Positions 8,937 to 17,663 are shown, counted from the first letter of the stretch. The stretch: 64,000 nucleotides of DNA from Burkholderiales bacterium (GCA_016191525.1 JACPOK010000033.1:372001-436000), one strand, 5' to 3'. Translations and numbers: made by a program. The notes: generated by a model from the sequence alone, not told the origin.

Positions 8937-8980
8937 GGTGATCTCCTTGGTGCTGTGCTGCGCAGTTTAGTCCAGAGGGG

Positions 8981-9033
8981 AAAATGCCCGCGGAGCGCGC
9001 CAGCCTTGCTCAGCCAGCTATTGTTTTGATAGC
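8981..9033. repeat. Dispersed intergenic repeat, copy 1
   Basis: Member of a ~53-bp family also found at 19075, 37393, 56175 and 58072. Shared features, in plus-strand orientation: AAAA near the left end, a GAGCGC-type block, CAGCC, and an end with GCTA-N9-TAGC. Here the GCTA (9017-9020) supplies the TAG stop of the minus-strand hydrolase gene, whose last residues are encoded by the repeat. Confidence 0.75.
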
Positions 9034-9947
9034 GAGAAGCCGTTCAGGCCGCGCTCGCGGAAGAAGCTGTCGATGGCGCCGGACCAGATCGGCACCGCCT
9101 CCGGCGCGTAGAAAAGCAGGTGGCCGTCGTTGCCGTGCGGCGGGTTCATCACCAGCCGCCCTTTGCCGCCGGCCGCCTCGAACGCGGCGAACCAGGCACG
9201 CGCGGCTTCCGGCGAGAAGTACTTGTCGTTCTCCACATAAAACCACAGCACCGGCGCGCGCGTGGTGGCCGCATAGCCGGCAACCGTACGGGCCATGCCC
9301 TCCACGTCGCAGTGCGCGCCGCCCAGGCCGGTGCCGCCACGGCCGCCGGAGAAGTTGAGCACGGCCAGCAGGCCAGGCGGTGCCTGGCCCGCGGCCGCCA
9401 GCGAAGCAAAACCACCGGCCGACTGGCCCATCAGCACCATGCGTTGCGTATCCAGCGTGGGCCGCGTGCGCGCATAGGCCACGGCGGACAGTACGTCGCG
9501 CGCGCTTTGCCGGCCCGCCTCGGCAAAGGCACCGGGCGCGCAACCGCCCTTCTCCGCGTAGTCACCGGGCGATGCGCCATAGCCACGCCGCATGGGCACC
9601 AGCACCGCAAAGCCGCGCCGCATCAGCTCCCGGGTCTGCGGGATCAGGCGGTAACGCCCCATGCTGTCGCGGTTGCGCGCCGCGGCGGGGCTGCCGTGGT
9701 TAAGGATCACCAGCGGGAACGGCCCCGCCCCGCTCGGCTGGTACAGCGTGCCGGTCAAGGGGAATGCCTTCTCCTGCACGGTGGCGTCGAGCAGCGGGAT
9801 CTGCACCACCTCTTCCCGCAGTTCGGCAAGAATCTCGCGCGGATTGCCCAGCGCCGCCTGCCAGGAGTTGTCCTGCGCATGAGCAGGTTGCATCACCGCC
9901 ACGCAGGCGAGCAACAAAAGGACCGGTATGTTGTGAGCCACCCGCAC
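9018..9947 (-). CDS. Secreted alpha/beta hydrolase, dienelactone-hydrolase-like
   Basis: A 309-residue hydrolase with a signal peptide (IPVLLLLACVAVMQPAHAQ, cleavage after AHA). The fold shows the oxyanion segment LNHGSP, the nucleophile elbow GQSAGG, an acid candidate in VENDKYFSPE and the catalytic His in HGNDGH. It probably hydrolyses an ester or lactone in the periplasm. GTG at 9947 is the first start and lies 3 bp after the stop of the XRE-cupin regulator gene, so the two are likely co-transcribed. The final residues (FSLSKQ) come from the intergenic repeat. Substrate unknown. Confidence 0.82.
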   Translation of the reverse strand: MRVAHNIPVLLLLACVAVMQPAHAQDNSWQAALGNPREILAELREEVVQIPLLDATVQEKAFPLTGTLYQPSGAGPFPLVILNHGSPAAARNRDSMGRYRLIPQTRELMRRGFAVLVPMRRGYGASPGDYAEKGGCAPGAFAEAGRQSARDVLSAVAYARTRPTLDTQRMVLMGQSAGGFASLAAAGQAPPGLLAVLNFSGGRGGTGLGGAHCDVEGMARTVAGYAATTRAPVLWFYVENDKYFSPEAARAWFAAFEAAGGKGRLVMNPPHGNDGHLLFYAPEAVPIWSGAIDSFFRERGLNGFSLSKQ

Positions 9948-9950
9948 AGC

Positions 9951-10508
9951 CTAGCGCCGCACCAGCGCGATCAGGTAGCGGCACGGCCCTGCCGCCGGGT
10001 TGTGGAAGCTGCAGTCCACCGGCGGGCCCAGCTGCAGGCAGTCGCCGCGCTCCAGCCGATGCGCCTGCCCGCCCTCCTGGAATACCAGCGTGCCCTGCGT
10101 CACCCAGATCTGCTGGTGCTGGAACACGAAGGCGCTGGCCGGATAGCTCACGCGGGCCTTCGCGGGCAGCTCCACCTCCAGCAATTCCAGCATTCCGCGC
10201 TCGGGCGGCGAAATGGAGCGGCGGATGTAGCCCGTCTCGGGATCGGTCCACACCGGCTGCGAAGCCCGCCGGCTGATGCGCTCGCCCTGTTGCTCCGACA
10301 GGGCCAGAAGTGCCGAGAGCGACAGGCCGAACGCGCCTGACAGCTTGCCCAGCACCGTGGCCGTGGGGCTGGCCTCGCCGCGCTCTATCTTGCTGATCAT
10401 GGCCTTGGACACGCCCGAGCGCTGCGCCAAACCGGCCAGCGACCAGTCGCGCTCGAGGCGCTGCTTTTTCAGCGAAGCGGAAATGGCATCCGTGGGATCG
10501 GCGGGCAT
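9951..10508 (-). CDS. XRE-family regulator with C-terminal cupin domain
   Basis: A 185-residue transcription factor: helix-turn-helix at about 20-65 (SLAGLAQRSGVSKAMISKIERGEASPTATVLGKLSGAFG) and a RmlC-like cupin sensor from about 105 on (VFQHQQIWVTQGTLVFQEGG). This architecture often senses small metabolites and represses adjacent catabolic genes. The ATG at 10508 gives a protein starting exactly before the HTH. It is divergent from the flavin monooxygenase gene with about 30 bp between starts, and an inverted repeat lies there, so it probably controls both itself plus the hydrolase and the monooxygenase operon. Confidence 0.88.
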   Translation of the reverse strand: MPADPTDAISASLKKQRLERDWSLAGLAQRSGVSKAMISKIERGEASPTATVLGKLSGAFGLSLSALLALSEQQGERISRRASQPVWTDPETGYIRRSISPPERGMLELLEVELPAKARVSYPASAFVFQHQQIWVTQGTLVFQEGGQAHRLERGDCLQLGPPVDCSFHNPAAGPCRYLIALVRR

Positions 10509-10519
10509 GGTGGCCGATT

Positions 10520-10535
10520 GTCCACTATGATGGAC
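10520..10535. promoter_or_regulatory. Probable operator between XRE-cupin gene and monooxygenase operon
   Basis: GTCCA-ctatga-TGGAC, a 5-bp inverted repeat in the very short divergent region. Its centre contains one of the candidate ATG codons of the monooxygenase gene, so a bound repressor would block both transcripts, and the downstream ATG at 10539 becomes the likelier start. Likely ligand-controlled site of the adjacent regulator; inference from position. Confidence 0.4.
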
Positions 10536-10538
10536 GCC

Positions 10539-11909
10539 ATGCCAAGAGAGATCCACCTCAACGCCTTCGACATGAACTGCGTGGGCCACATCCAGCAGGG
10601 CCTGTGGACGCACCCGCGCGACCAGTCCTCGCGCTACACCGAGCTGCGCTACTGGACCGAATACGCGCGGCGGCTGGAAGCGGGCCTGTTCGACGGCATC
10701 TTCTTCGCCGACGTGCTGGGCGTGTACGACGTGATGGGCGCCAGCCCCGATGCCGCCCTGCGCGGCGCCGTGCAGGTGCCGGTGAACGACCCCACGCTGC
10801 TGATTCCCGCCATGGCGGCCGTCACCGAACACCTGGGGTTCGGCGTCACCGCCAACCTCACCTACGAAACGCCCTACCTTTTCGCGCGCCGCATGTCCAC
10901 GCTGGACCACCTGACGGGCGGGCGCATCGGCTGGAACATCGTCACCGGCTACCTGGACAGCGCCGCCCGCGCCGTCGGCCTCACCGGCCAGACCGCGCAC
11001 GACGACCGCTACGACCTGGCCGACGAGTACATGGAACTGGTCTACCGCCTGTGGGAAGGCAGCTGGGACGACGGCGCCGTGCTGCGCGACCGCGAGGCCG
11101 GTGTGTATGCCGATCCGGCGAAGGTGCGGCTGGTGCACCACCACGGCAAGCAGTACAAGGTGGACGCCATGCACCTGTGCGAGCCGTCGCCGCAGCGCAC
11201 ACCGGTGCTTTACCAGGCCGGCTCGTCCGCGCGCGGCTCGCGCTTCGCGGCCACCCATGCCGAGTGCGTGTTCCTCAACGGCCAGAGCCAGCCCGGCGTG
11301 AAGAAGATCGTCGAAGGCATACGTGGCCAGGCGGTGGCGCAAGGCCGCGCCGCCGCCGACGTCAAGGTGTTCCTCGGCGCCACCGTGATCGCCGGCCGCA
11401 CCGACACTGAAGCAAACGAGAAGTTCGAGGAATACCGGCGCTACGCCAGCTCCGAAGCGGCGCTGGTGCATGCGGCCGCGTCCATGGGCATCGACTTCTC
11501 CAGATACGACATCGACGAGCCGATCGAAACCGGCAAGAGCCAGGGCATCGTCTCCAACGTGGAAGCCATGACACGCAGCGCCGGGCCGCAGTGGACGCGG
11601 CGCAAGCTGCTGGCGCAGATGGTGCTGGGCAGCCGGCAGGCGCCCTGGGTGGGCTCCGCGGAAAAGATAGCCGACACGCTCATCGCCTGGAGCCAGGACG
11701 CCGACGTGGACGGCTTCAACCTTTCGCGCACCGTGGTGCCCGAATGCTTCGACGACTTCATCGCGCTGGTGGTGCCGCGGCTGCAGGAGCGCGGCGCGTA
11801 CAAGACGGCTTACGCGCCGGGCTCGCTGCGCGGCAAGCTGTTCGGCCATGACCGGCTGCCCGCGAGCCACGCGGCCGCCCAGTACCGCTTCGGGAGGCCG
11901 CCCGCATGA
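10539..11909 (+). CDS. Flavin-dependent monooxygenase, NtaA/SnaA/DszA family
   Basis: A 456-residue FMNH2-dependent monooxygenase of the bacterial luciferase-like superfamily. Family hallmarks: N-terminal LNAFDMNCVGHIQQGLW, GLFDGIFFADVLGVYD, the FMN-site blocks HLGFGVTANLTYE and GGRIGWNIVTGYLDSAAR, then HHGKQYKVDAMHL, LYQAGSSARGSRFAATHAECVF and the C-terminal DGFNLSRTVVPECFDDF. Members oxidise nitrilotriacetate, EDTA, dibenzothiophene sulfone or similar compounds; the substrate here cannot be read. It needs a separate flavin reductase, and one overlaps its stop codon (ATGA). Starts at TTG 10518 or ATG 10527/10530 are possible; 10539 leaves the operator outside the gene. Confidence 0.9.
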   Translation: MPREIHLNAFDMNCVGHIQQGLWTHPRDQSSRYTELRYWTEYARRLEAGLFDGIFFADVLGVYDVMGASPDAALRGAVQVPVNDPTLLIPAMAAVTEHLGFGVTANLTYETPYLFARRMSTLDHLTGGRIGWNIVTGYLDSAARAVGLTGQTAHDDRYDLADEYMELVYRLWEGSWDDGAVLRDREAGVYADPAKVRLVHHHGKQYKVDAMHLCEPSPQRTPVLYQAGSSARGSRFAATHAECVFLNGQSQPGVKKIVEGIRGQAVAQGRAAADVKVFLGATVIAGRTDTEANEKFEEYRRYASSEAALVHAAASMGIDFSRYDIDEPIETGKSQGIVSNVEAMTRSAGPQWTRRKLLAQMVLGSRQAPWVGSAEKIADTLIAWSQDADVDGFNLSRTVVPECFDDFIALVVPRLQERGAYKTAYAPGSLRGKLFGHDRLPASHAAAQYRFGRPPA

Positions 11910-12406
11910 CCGACAGGCAGAGCTTTCGCAACGCCATGTCGCACCTGGCGGGCGCCGTGAACGTGGTCACCGCGCAGGGCGCGCAGGGCCCCATGGGCTG
12001 CACCGTGTCCGCCGCCTGCAGCGTGACCGATGAACCGCCCACGCTGCTGGTGTGCATCAGCCGCGCCAGCCGCAGCCACGCCGCCTTCACGGGCAGCGGC
12101 GCGCTGTGCCTGAACGTGCTGTCCGCCGCGCAACAGCACATCGCCCAGCGCTTTGCCGACAGCAGCGCAACGTCCGCCGAGCGATTCGCGCTGGCGCAGT
12201 GGGACACGCTCGCCACCGGCTCGCCGGTGCTGCGCCATGCGCTGGCTTCGTTCGACTGCCAGATCACCGGTGCCATGGAGGTTGGCACGCACACCGTGTT
12301 CACCTGTTCCGTGCGGGCGGTGCGCATGCACGACGGCGAGGACGGGCTGGTGTATTTCTCGCGCGCCTACCACCGGCTGCCCGTCAGCACGGCGCAGGAG
12401 GCCTGA
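11906..12406 (+). CDS. Flavin reductase domain protein (NtaB/HpaC type)
   Basis: A 166-residue NAD(P)H:flavin oxidoreductase that supplies reduced FMN to the monooxygenase encoded just upstream. Typical features are RNAMSHLAGAVNVVTAQG at the N-terminus, the flavin-binding GCTVSAACSVTDEPPTLLVCISRAS segment, LCLNVLSAAQQHIAQRFA, and the terminal LVYFSRAYHRL. Its ATG overlaps the monooxygenase stop by 4 nt, which argues for translational coupling and a shared job. A transporter gene starts 4 bp after its stop. Confidence 0.9.
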   Translation: MTDRQSFRNAMSHLAGAVNVVTAQGAQGPMGCTVSAACSVTDEPPTLLVCISRASRSHAAFTGSGALCLNVLSAAQQHIAQRFADSSATSAERFALAQWDTLATGSPVLRHALASFDCQITGAMEVGTHTVFTCSVRAVRMHDGEDGLVYFSRAYHRLPVSTAQEA

Positions 12407-12410
12407 AGCC

Positions 12411-13610
12411 TTGGGCAAGACCGGCTCGCTCGCGGTCCTGCTGCTATGCGAGGTGGGCGCGATGACCGTGTGGTTCTCGTCCGCCTCGGTGGTGGCCACG
12501 GTGCAGCAAACTCAGGCCGTCAGCCCGCAAGCCGCCGCGCTGCTCACCAGCGCCATCCAGGCCGGTTTCGTGCTGGGCACCCTGCTCAGCGCACTGCTGT
12601 CACTGGCCGACCGTTACGATCCGCGCCGCCTGTTCATGGCTTCGGCCCTGGTTGCAGCGGCGGCCACCGCCGCCCTGGCCTTCCTGCCGCCGACGGGCGC
12701 CGCTGTCTATGCCCTGCGCTTTGTCACCGGCATGTGCATGGCCGGCGTCTACCCGGTGGGCATGCGGCTGGCCGCCACCTGGGCCCAGGGCGACCTGGGC
12801 CTGCTGATCGGCCTGCTGGTGGGCGCCCTCACCTTCGGCTCGGCCAGCCCGCACCTGCTGGCTGCTGCCGGCGGGGCCGACTGGCGGGTGGTGTACGGTG
12901 TGGCCGCGGCCTGCGCCGCCATGGCGGGCCTGGCAATTCTTGAATGCGGCATCGGCCCCAACATCCGCCGCGCCGCGAGCCTGGACCTGCGCAAGTTCAC
13001 CCAGGCCTGGCGCCAGCCCGCCGTGCGGCTGGCCAACCTGGGCTACCTGGGCCACATGTGGGAGCTGTACGCCATGTGGGCCTGGCTGGCCGTGTTCCTG
13101 CAGGCCAGCTTCGCCGCGCGCGGCGTAGCCGATGCCGCGCACCAGGCCAGCCTGCTCACCTTTGCCACCATCGCGGCGGGCGCGCTGGGCGCCTGGGGCG
13201 GCGGCGCGCTGGCCGACCGCATCGGCCGCACGGCGGTGACCATTGCGGCCATGGCCGCCAGCGCGGGCTGCGCCCTCGTCATGGGCTGGCTGCTGGCGGC
13301 GCCGCTGTGGATCGTGGCGCCGGTGGCGCTGGTCTGGGGCGTGACGGTGATCGCCGACTCCGCCCAGTTCTCCGCCAGCATCGCGGAGCTGGCCGAGCCT
13401 TCGTCGATAGGCACGCTGCTGACGGTGCAGACCTGCGCGGGCTTTTTGCTCACGCTGGCCAGCATCCACCTGGTGCCGCACGTGGTGGCGCTGGCGGGCT
13501 GGCCCGGCGCCTTCAGCATGCTGGCCGTGGGGCCGCTGCTGGGGTGCGTGGCGATGTATCGGCTGCGCCAGCGGCCGGAAGCGCAGCGGCTGGCCTCCGG
13601 GCGCCGCTAG
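12411..13610 (+). CDS. MFS transporter
   Basis: A 399-residue major facilitator with about 12 hydrophobic segments. The A-motif-like loops are LADRYDPRRLFM (after TM2) and ALADRIGRTAVTI (after TM8). It likely imports the substrate of, or exports a product from, the adjacent monooxygenase pair. The open frame extends upstream inside the reductase gene; I chose TTG at 12411 because GCAGGAGG precedes it, it lies 4 bp after the reductase stop, and the first TM helix begins a few residues later. ATG at 12462 would cut into TM1. Confidence 0.85.
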   Translation: MGKTGSLAVLLLCEVGAMTVWFSSASVVATVQQTQAVSPQAAALLTSAIQAGFVLGTLLSALLSLADRYDPRRLFMASALVAAAATAALAFLPPTGAAVYALRFVTGMCMAGVYPVGMRLAATWAQGDLGLLIGLLVGALTFGSASPHLLAAAGGADWRVVYGVAAACAAMAGLAILECGIGPNIRRAASLDLRKFTQAWRQPAVRLANLGYLGHMWELYAMWAWLAVFLQASFAARGVADAAHQASLLTFATIAAGALGAWGGGALADRIGRTAVTIAAMAASAGCALVMGWLLAAPLWIVAPVALVWGVTVIADSAQFSASIAELAEPSSIGTLLTVQTCAGFLLTLASIHLVPHVVALAGWPGAFSMLAVGPLLGCVAMYRLRQRPEAQRLASGRR

Positions 13611-13758
13611 CGAACGGGTCGCGCGGCCTGTCCGCCTACGCGGTGTCGCCCTGCCGTCCCGCACCGCGCCGCTGAAGAGAGGCACACGCTCAACAGTTCG
13701 GAAACAGCGCTTAGCAGGAGGGCCTTCCGGGTTCATAAACCCTAGACGAAAGCCCAAC

Positions 13759-15543
13759 ATGCCTTCAACCGTTTCTGGCGGCAGCGCCACTGCCCTTTAC
13801 ATGTACCAGGCCCTGTACGGCCAGGCCCCGAGCAACGCGCTCCTGACAAGCTACACGGCGCAAGCCACCGCCGACGCTTCTGGCTTCGCGGCCGGCCTGG
13901 CGGGCAGCTTTGCTTCCACCACCAGCGCCGCACTGGCGCTCAGGGTGCTGACCAACCTGGGCATCACGGCCACCACCGTCACCGCGCCCGGCTCGTACAC
14001 CACGCTACTGAGCGCCGCGCAGCAGGCGTTTGACGGTTACGGCGTCGCATCGCGCGGCCAGATCATCCTGAACGTCAGCAACCTGCTGGCCAGGCTGGAA
14101 GGCGACGTGACCTACGGCGTGGCCGCAGCCGGGTTCAACAACCAGGCCACGGCGAACCTCGCCTATGGCGCCAATACCTCCAACACCAGCCCGGCCACGG
14201 TGCCGCCCGCGGGGACCAGCACCGGAACGGGCACCGGCACAGGCGGTACCGGAACCGGCACAGGCACAGGCGGTACCGGAACCGGCGGCACCGGCACCGG
14301 CACCACCGGCTCGAGCTTCACCCTCACCACGCTGGCCGATAACTTTGCCGGCACCAGCGGCAACGACAGCTTCAACGCCACCTATGACGCGGTGGCCACC
14401 GACACCCTTACCTCCGCCGACATCCTGGCCGGCGGCGCGGGCACGGACACGCTGAACATCTCGCACATCATCGACGTGGCCATGACGCCGCCCGACACCC
14501 TGTGGACCGGCGTTTCCGGCATCGAAAAAGTCGTCTTCACGACATCGGGCAACGGCGCGCAGACCCTCAACACGGGCGTGAACTTCGACAACGCCTTCCG
14601 CACCGGGGGCGTGAACCTCACGGCCTCGACCACCGGCTCCGGCGCGATCGACGTCGGCATGGGCTCCTTCACCGGCGCCGCCACCGTCGTCACCACCTCG
14701 CTGGCCGGCGCGCAAACCATCATCACCGGCACCGGCGCGGCCACCGTGACGGCGAACACCACGGCGGGCGCCATCACCATCAAGGGTGTCGGGCTTGTCA
14801 GCGCTTTCGCCACCACCACCGGCGGCGGCGCGCAGACGATCGGCGACGCGGGCGGCAACGGCGCGAACCTGGTCACCGTCAATGCGTCTTCGAATTCCGG
14901 CGCGCAGGTCATCACCAGCACGAGCACCAGCAACGTGACGGTCACCGCCTCGTCCACCTCGGGCATCCAGACCATCACCACCGGCGCCGGCAACGACAGC
15001 ATCACGGCGTCTTCGGCCGCCGGCACCTCGAACACGATCACAGCCAACGCGGGCAACGACGTGATCATTGCCGGCCTGGGCCGTGACCTGATCACCGGCG
15101 GCCTGGGCACCGACACCATGACCGGCGGCGGCGGTGTGGATACCTTCGCGTTCGGCGCCAACGGCTCGGTCATCGGCACGTCGATGGACGTCATCACCGA
15201 CTTCAATGCGTCGGGCGCCGACATCCTGATCTTCGGTGGCAGCACCGCCGTCCTCACCGCCGACCTCACGGCGCTGGCGGCGGGCGCCAATGTCCAGACG
15301 TCCACGGGCGGCCTGGCCACCTTCCATGCGAGCGACAGCACGCTGGCGCTGAAAATCGCCGCGATGCAGGCCGACGTCCAGCTGGATGCGGCAGGCTCGC
15401 TGGCGATGTTCGTCGACGGTGGCAACACCTACGTCTATTACGCGGGCACAGCGGCCGGCAACGCGGACGACCAGCTGATCCAGCTGACCGGCATCAACAC
15501 CCTGGTGACCCTCACGGGCGGCGGCACGGCGACGATCGCCTAA
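13759..15543 (+). CDS. RTX-type secreted surface protein, S-layer (RsaA)-like
   Basis: A 594-residue, Thr/Ala/Gly-rich, cysteine-free protein without a Sec signal, probably exported by a type I system. Residues ~5-135 form an alpha-rich module (ALYMYQALYGQAPSN ... RGQIILNVSNLLARLEGD) that recurs at the C-terminus of the serralysin-like protease at 34243. A Gly-Thr linker (~150-187) follows, then a long repetitive beta region of VTAT/TITG-like strands, RTX calcium-binding nonapeptides (AGNDVIIAGLGRDLITGGLGTDTM, ~425-450) and a hydrophobic C-terminus ending LTGINTLVTLTGG. The overall plan and the terminal segment resemble the Caulobacter S-layer protein RsaA, whose N-terminal region anchors it to lipopolysaccharide. 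No T1SS genes are nearby. Stop codons overlap those of the convergent thioesterase. Confidence 0.8.
   Translation: MPSTVSGGSATALYMYQALYGQAPSNALLTSYTAQATADASGFAAGLAGSFASTTSAALALRVLTNLGITATTVTAPGSYTTLLSAAQQAFDGYGVASRGQIILNVSNLLARLEGDVTYGVAAAGFNNQATANLAYGANTSNTSPATVPPAGTSTGTGTGTGGTGTGTGTGGTGTGGTGTGTTGSSFTLTTLADNFAGTSGNDSFNATYDAVATDTLTSADILAGGAGTDTLNISHIIDVAMTPPDTLWTGVSGIEKVVFTTSGNGAQTLNTGVNFDNAFRTGGVNLTASTTGSGAIDVGMGSFTGAATVVTTSLAGAQTIITGTGAATVTANTTAGAITIKGVGLVSAFATTTGGGAQTIGDAGGNGANLVTVNASSNSGAQVITSTSTSNVTVTASSTSGIQTITTGAGNDSITASSAAGTSNTITANAGNDVIIAGLGRDLITGGLGTDTMTGGGGVDTFAFGANGSVIGTSMDVITDFNASGADILIFGGSTAVLTADLTALAAGANVQTSTGGLATFHASDSTLALKIAAMQADVQLDAAGSLAMFVDGGNTYVYYAGTAAGNADDQLIQLTGINTLVTLTGGGTATIA
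14217..14310 (+). repeat. Gly-Thr-coding tandem repeat inside the RTX protein gene
   Basis: A low-complexity stretch of units built from GGTACCGGAACCGGCACAGG-like blocks, encoding an alternating Gly/Thr linker between the N-terminal module and the beta-rich body. Repetition in multiples of 3 would let linker length change by slippage or recombination without breaking the frame. Confidence 0.75.
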
Positions 15544-16037
15544 CTGGCGGCGAGCGCCTCGTCCCAGTGCAGGACCGAGGCGGGCCTGGCGCCCCGGAAG
15601 GCGCCCAGCACGAGTTCAGGCGGCACCGTCTCGCGGCCCCGCTTGAACTTCATCTTCACCAGCACCTCGGCGCAGGCCACGCCCGCGACGCTGAAGGCAT
15701 GGGAAAACCAGGCGCACTTGCCGTCCGCGTAGAGCACGCGCGTGTCCACCCGCACCCGGCTGAACAGCCGCACGGGCCGGGCGAAGCGTACCATCTGCGC
15801 CGCATTGACAAAGCTGCAGCGCTCGGCCCGCATGCGGCCGGCCAGCCCCGCCTTGATGAGGAAGTCCACCTGCGCGGACTCGGCCAGCTGGAAGTACTTG
15901 TCGCTCTTGAGCGTGAGCAGGCCGGTATCCAGCGGCGTGACGCGAAACCACGCCGTGGCCACGCCGTGCGGCTGCACGCTGCCGCGCTGGAACAGCGCCA
16001 GCACAAGCGTGACCAGGTTGCGCAACAACCCCGACAT
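15540..16037 (-). CDS. 4HBT-type acyl thioesterase-like protein
   Basis: A 165-residue hotdog-fold protein: VTPLDTGLLTLKSDKYFQLAESAQVDFLIKAGL matches the single-domain thioesterase pattern with a central helix, followed by strands (VRLFSRVRVDTRVLYADGKCAWFSHAF). It probably hydrolyses an acyl-CoA or related thioester in the cytoplasm. It shares a 4-nt ATGA overlap with the upstream GST gene, so the pair is co-translated. Its TAG stop overlaps the TAA of the convergent RTX gene by 3 bases. Confidence 0.75.
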   Translation of the reverse strand: MSGLLRNLVTLVLALFQRGSVQPHGVATAWFRVTPLDTGLLTLKSDKYFQLAESAQVDFLIKAGLAGRMRAERCSFVNAAQMVRFARPVRLFSRVRVDTRVLYADGKCAWFSHAFSVAGVACAEVLVKMKFKRGRETVPPELVLGAFRGARPASVLHWDEALAAS

Positions 16038-16681
16038 CAGGCCTTGGCCTGCGCCGCCTTGCGGTCGGCCACCACTTTCTGCGCGGTGGCGCGCTCACCG
16101 ATCATCTTCAGGTAGGCCTTGTAATCGATGCCGGCGGCCAGCAGCAGGTCTTCGCCGAAGGCCGCCTTGGTGGCCATGCCCACCAGCGGGAAGTTGTTGA
16201 ACGCGGCGCAATCGGCCTGTGTGAAGGTGTCACCCGCCACATAAGGCGAGAGCTTCGCCAGCTTCTTGAAAGCGGCGATGTTGTCCGCCAATTGCTTGCG
16301 GATGCGGGCCGCGTTGCCCTCACTCAGCGGCGCCGCGCCGAAGAAGGCGCTGCCGTACAGCTGGCGCGCCACGATCTCCAGGTGCCAGTCGATGAAGGTG
16401 GTGAGTTCGCGCACCTTGGCCGCCGCGAAAGGGTCGGCGGGCAGCAGCGGCGGGTTCGGCCAGGTGGCTTCGATGTATTCCAGCAGCACCTGGCTTTCGC
16501 ACAGCGCGCCCTTGTCCGTGGTGAGGAAGGGAATCTTGCCGAGCGGCGAGGCGTTCAGGATAGCCTCGTCGCTGCTGTGGGTGGCGGCATAGGCCTCGTC
16601 AAAAGCCACGCCCTTTTCCAGCAGCGCGAGCTTGACCTTGTTGTAGTAATTGGAAATCGGCGAGCCGTGAAGCGTGAGCAT
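16037..16681 (-). CDS. Glutathione S-transferase family protein
   Basis: A 214-residue two-domain GST. The N-terminal thioredoxin-like domain begins MLTLHGSPISNYYNKVKLALLEKG, with the cis-Pro block GKIPFL and the glutathione-binding ESQVLLEYIE. The C-terminal helical domain has the structural motif AGDTFTQADCAAF. The catalytic residue is probably Ser in the SPISNYYNK segment. It conjugates or reduces electrophiles with glutathione. First gene of a pair with the thioesterase. Confidence 0.88.
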   Translation of the reverse strand: MLTLHGSPISNYYNKVKLALLEKGVAFDEAYAATHSSDEAILNASPLGKIPFLTTDKGALCESQVLLEYIEATWPNPPLLPADPFAAAKVRELTTFIDWHLEIVARQLYGSAFFGAAPLSEGNAARIRKQLADNIAAFKKLAKLSPYVAGDTFTQADCAAFNNFPLVGMATKAAFGEDLLLAAGIDYKAYLKMIGERATAQKVVADRKAAQAKA

Positions 16682-16710
16682 GAATGTCTCCTGTGGTTTT
16701 CGGTGTGGTC

Positions 16711-16965
16711 TCAGTCGGGCACGAACTTCGCGTTGAACTTCTGCGCGTCGGCTTCCAGCTCGAAGGTCGCGAGCTGGCCGTTCTTGCCGTCGGCGATGCG
16801 GTGCGCGGCGAACAGGCTGTACCTGCCCTTGAGGTAGAAGCTGGGCAGGTCAATCAGCGCATAGGGCTGCGGCACGAACACCTCATGCGCGAACACCTCG
16901 CGGTGCACGTTGCGCGGCGAGGGAAACAGCTTGTACTCGCCGGTGTTGATGGTGGCTTCAGCCAT
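16711..16965 (-). CDS. Small conserved-looking protein downstream of DUF2889
   Basis: An 84-residue protein (MAEATINTGEYKLFPSPRNVH...), with a Tyr/Phe-rich centre (QPYALIDLPSFYLKGRYSLF) and an acidic C-terminus; no signal peptide or membrane segment. I do not recognise a named family. Its ATG lies 8 bp inside the end of the DUF2889 gene, so the two are coupled and probably act together. The larger open frame around it on this strand is a shadow of DUF2889. Confidence 0.65.
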   Translation of the reverse strand: MAEATINTGEYKLFPSPRNVHREVFAHEVFVPQPYALIDLPSFYLKGRYSLFAAHRIADGKNGQLATFELEADAQKFNAKFVPD

Positions 16966-17566
16966 TGCCGCCACCCGCTTCGGGCTTGGGCATGCGCTTG
17001 ACCGGCTGCCAGCCGGCAAAGCGCGGGTAGTGCCGCGCCACCACCGGGCCGTCGAAGTCCCATGCGATGCACTTGCCCAGGTGGTAGGGCGGCTGGTCGC
17101 CGGGCGTGGACGGCGTGCCGGCCTGGCGGCGCAGCCGCTCCCGGTAAGCAGGAATGGTCTGGTAGGCCGCCGTGGCCATGTTGAACAGCAGCTCGCGCAA
17201 ATGGGTGCAGCCGCGGGTGCCGCCCAGCGCGCGCTCGATCGCCTGGCGCCAGCCGGGGCCCATGGTGGCGCCCACCATCTGCTGCATGGGGTCGTTGCCC
17301 TGCTGGCATTCGCCAAAGGGCGTGTGGTCCATGGCGGTGGCGACTTCGCGGATCTTGAAGGCGTCGTCCACCGTCACGCGGATCAGCATGTTGTGGATGG
17401 GCGTGCCCGGCGGCATCAGGCCGCGCTCGGAGCGCTCCAGCGTGTAGGTCTTGGTATCGGACATCTCGGCCTCGATGTCCCACAGCCCGTCCTCGCGGTG
17501 GTAGCCGCGGTACTCGACGGCGCGGGTGTGCAGGTGGGTTCGGGCTTGGGAGGCGGGCAGCGGCAT
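16958..17566 (-). CDS. DUF2889 domain protein
   Basis: A 202-residue protein matching the DUF2889 pattern: THLHTRAVEYRGYHREDGLWDIEAEMSDTKTY, then MPPGTPIHNMLIRVTVD, CQQGNDPMQQMVG, and RGCTHLRELLFNMATAAYQTI. The Cys/His pairs in the second half could bind a metal. Function is unknown; in other Burkholderiales the family often sits with CoA- or aromatic-compound enzymes, a weak clue. It is divergent from a TetR regulator 97 bp away, which may control it. Confidence 0.82.
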   Translation of the reverse strand: MPLPASQARTHLHTRAVEYRGYHREDGLWDIEAEMSDTKTYTLERSERGLMPPGTPIHNMLIRVTVDDAFKIREVATAMDHTPFGECQQGNDPMQQMVGATMGPGWRQAIERALGGTRGCTHLRELLFNMATAAYQTIPAYRERLRRQAGTPSTPGDQPPYHLGKCIAWDFDGPVVARHYPRFAGWQPVKRMPKPEAGGGNG

Positions 17567-17663
17567 GGGGTACTTCTGTGAACTCGTATTGGACGATTTT
17601 CCCAGAAGAAGGCCTATCGCCGAGTTGACAGGCCCGGGCGTGCGCCGCCACTACGATTTGCCG

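Noticed and set aside
9951-11870. A 639-codon minus-strand frame extending the XRE-cupin regulator
   Set aside because: The first ~450 codons are antisense of the monooxygenase gene; the regulator starts at 10508 just before its HTH.
14217-14310. Gly-Thr repeat region as a regulatory or phase-variable promoter
   Set aside because: It is inside the open frame, is built in units divisible by 3, and encodes a linker between two protein modules.
17625-17630. TTGACA as a -35 element for the TetR gene
   Set aside because: No acceptable -10 lies 16-18 bp downstream; the nearest TACGAT is 21 bp away.
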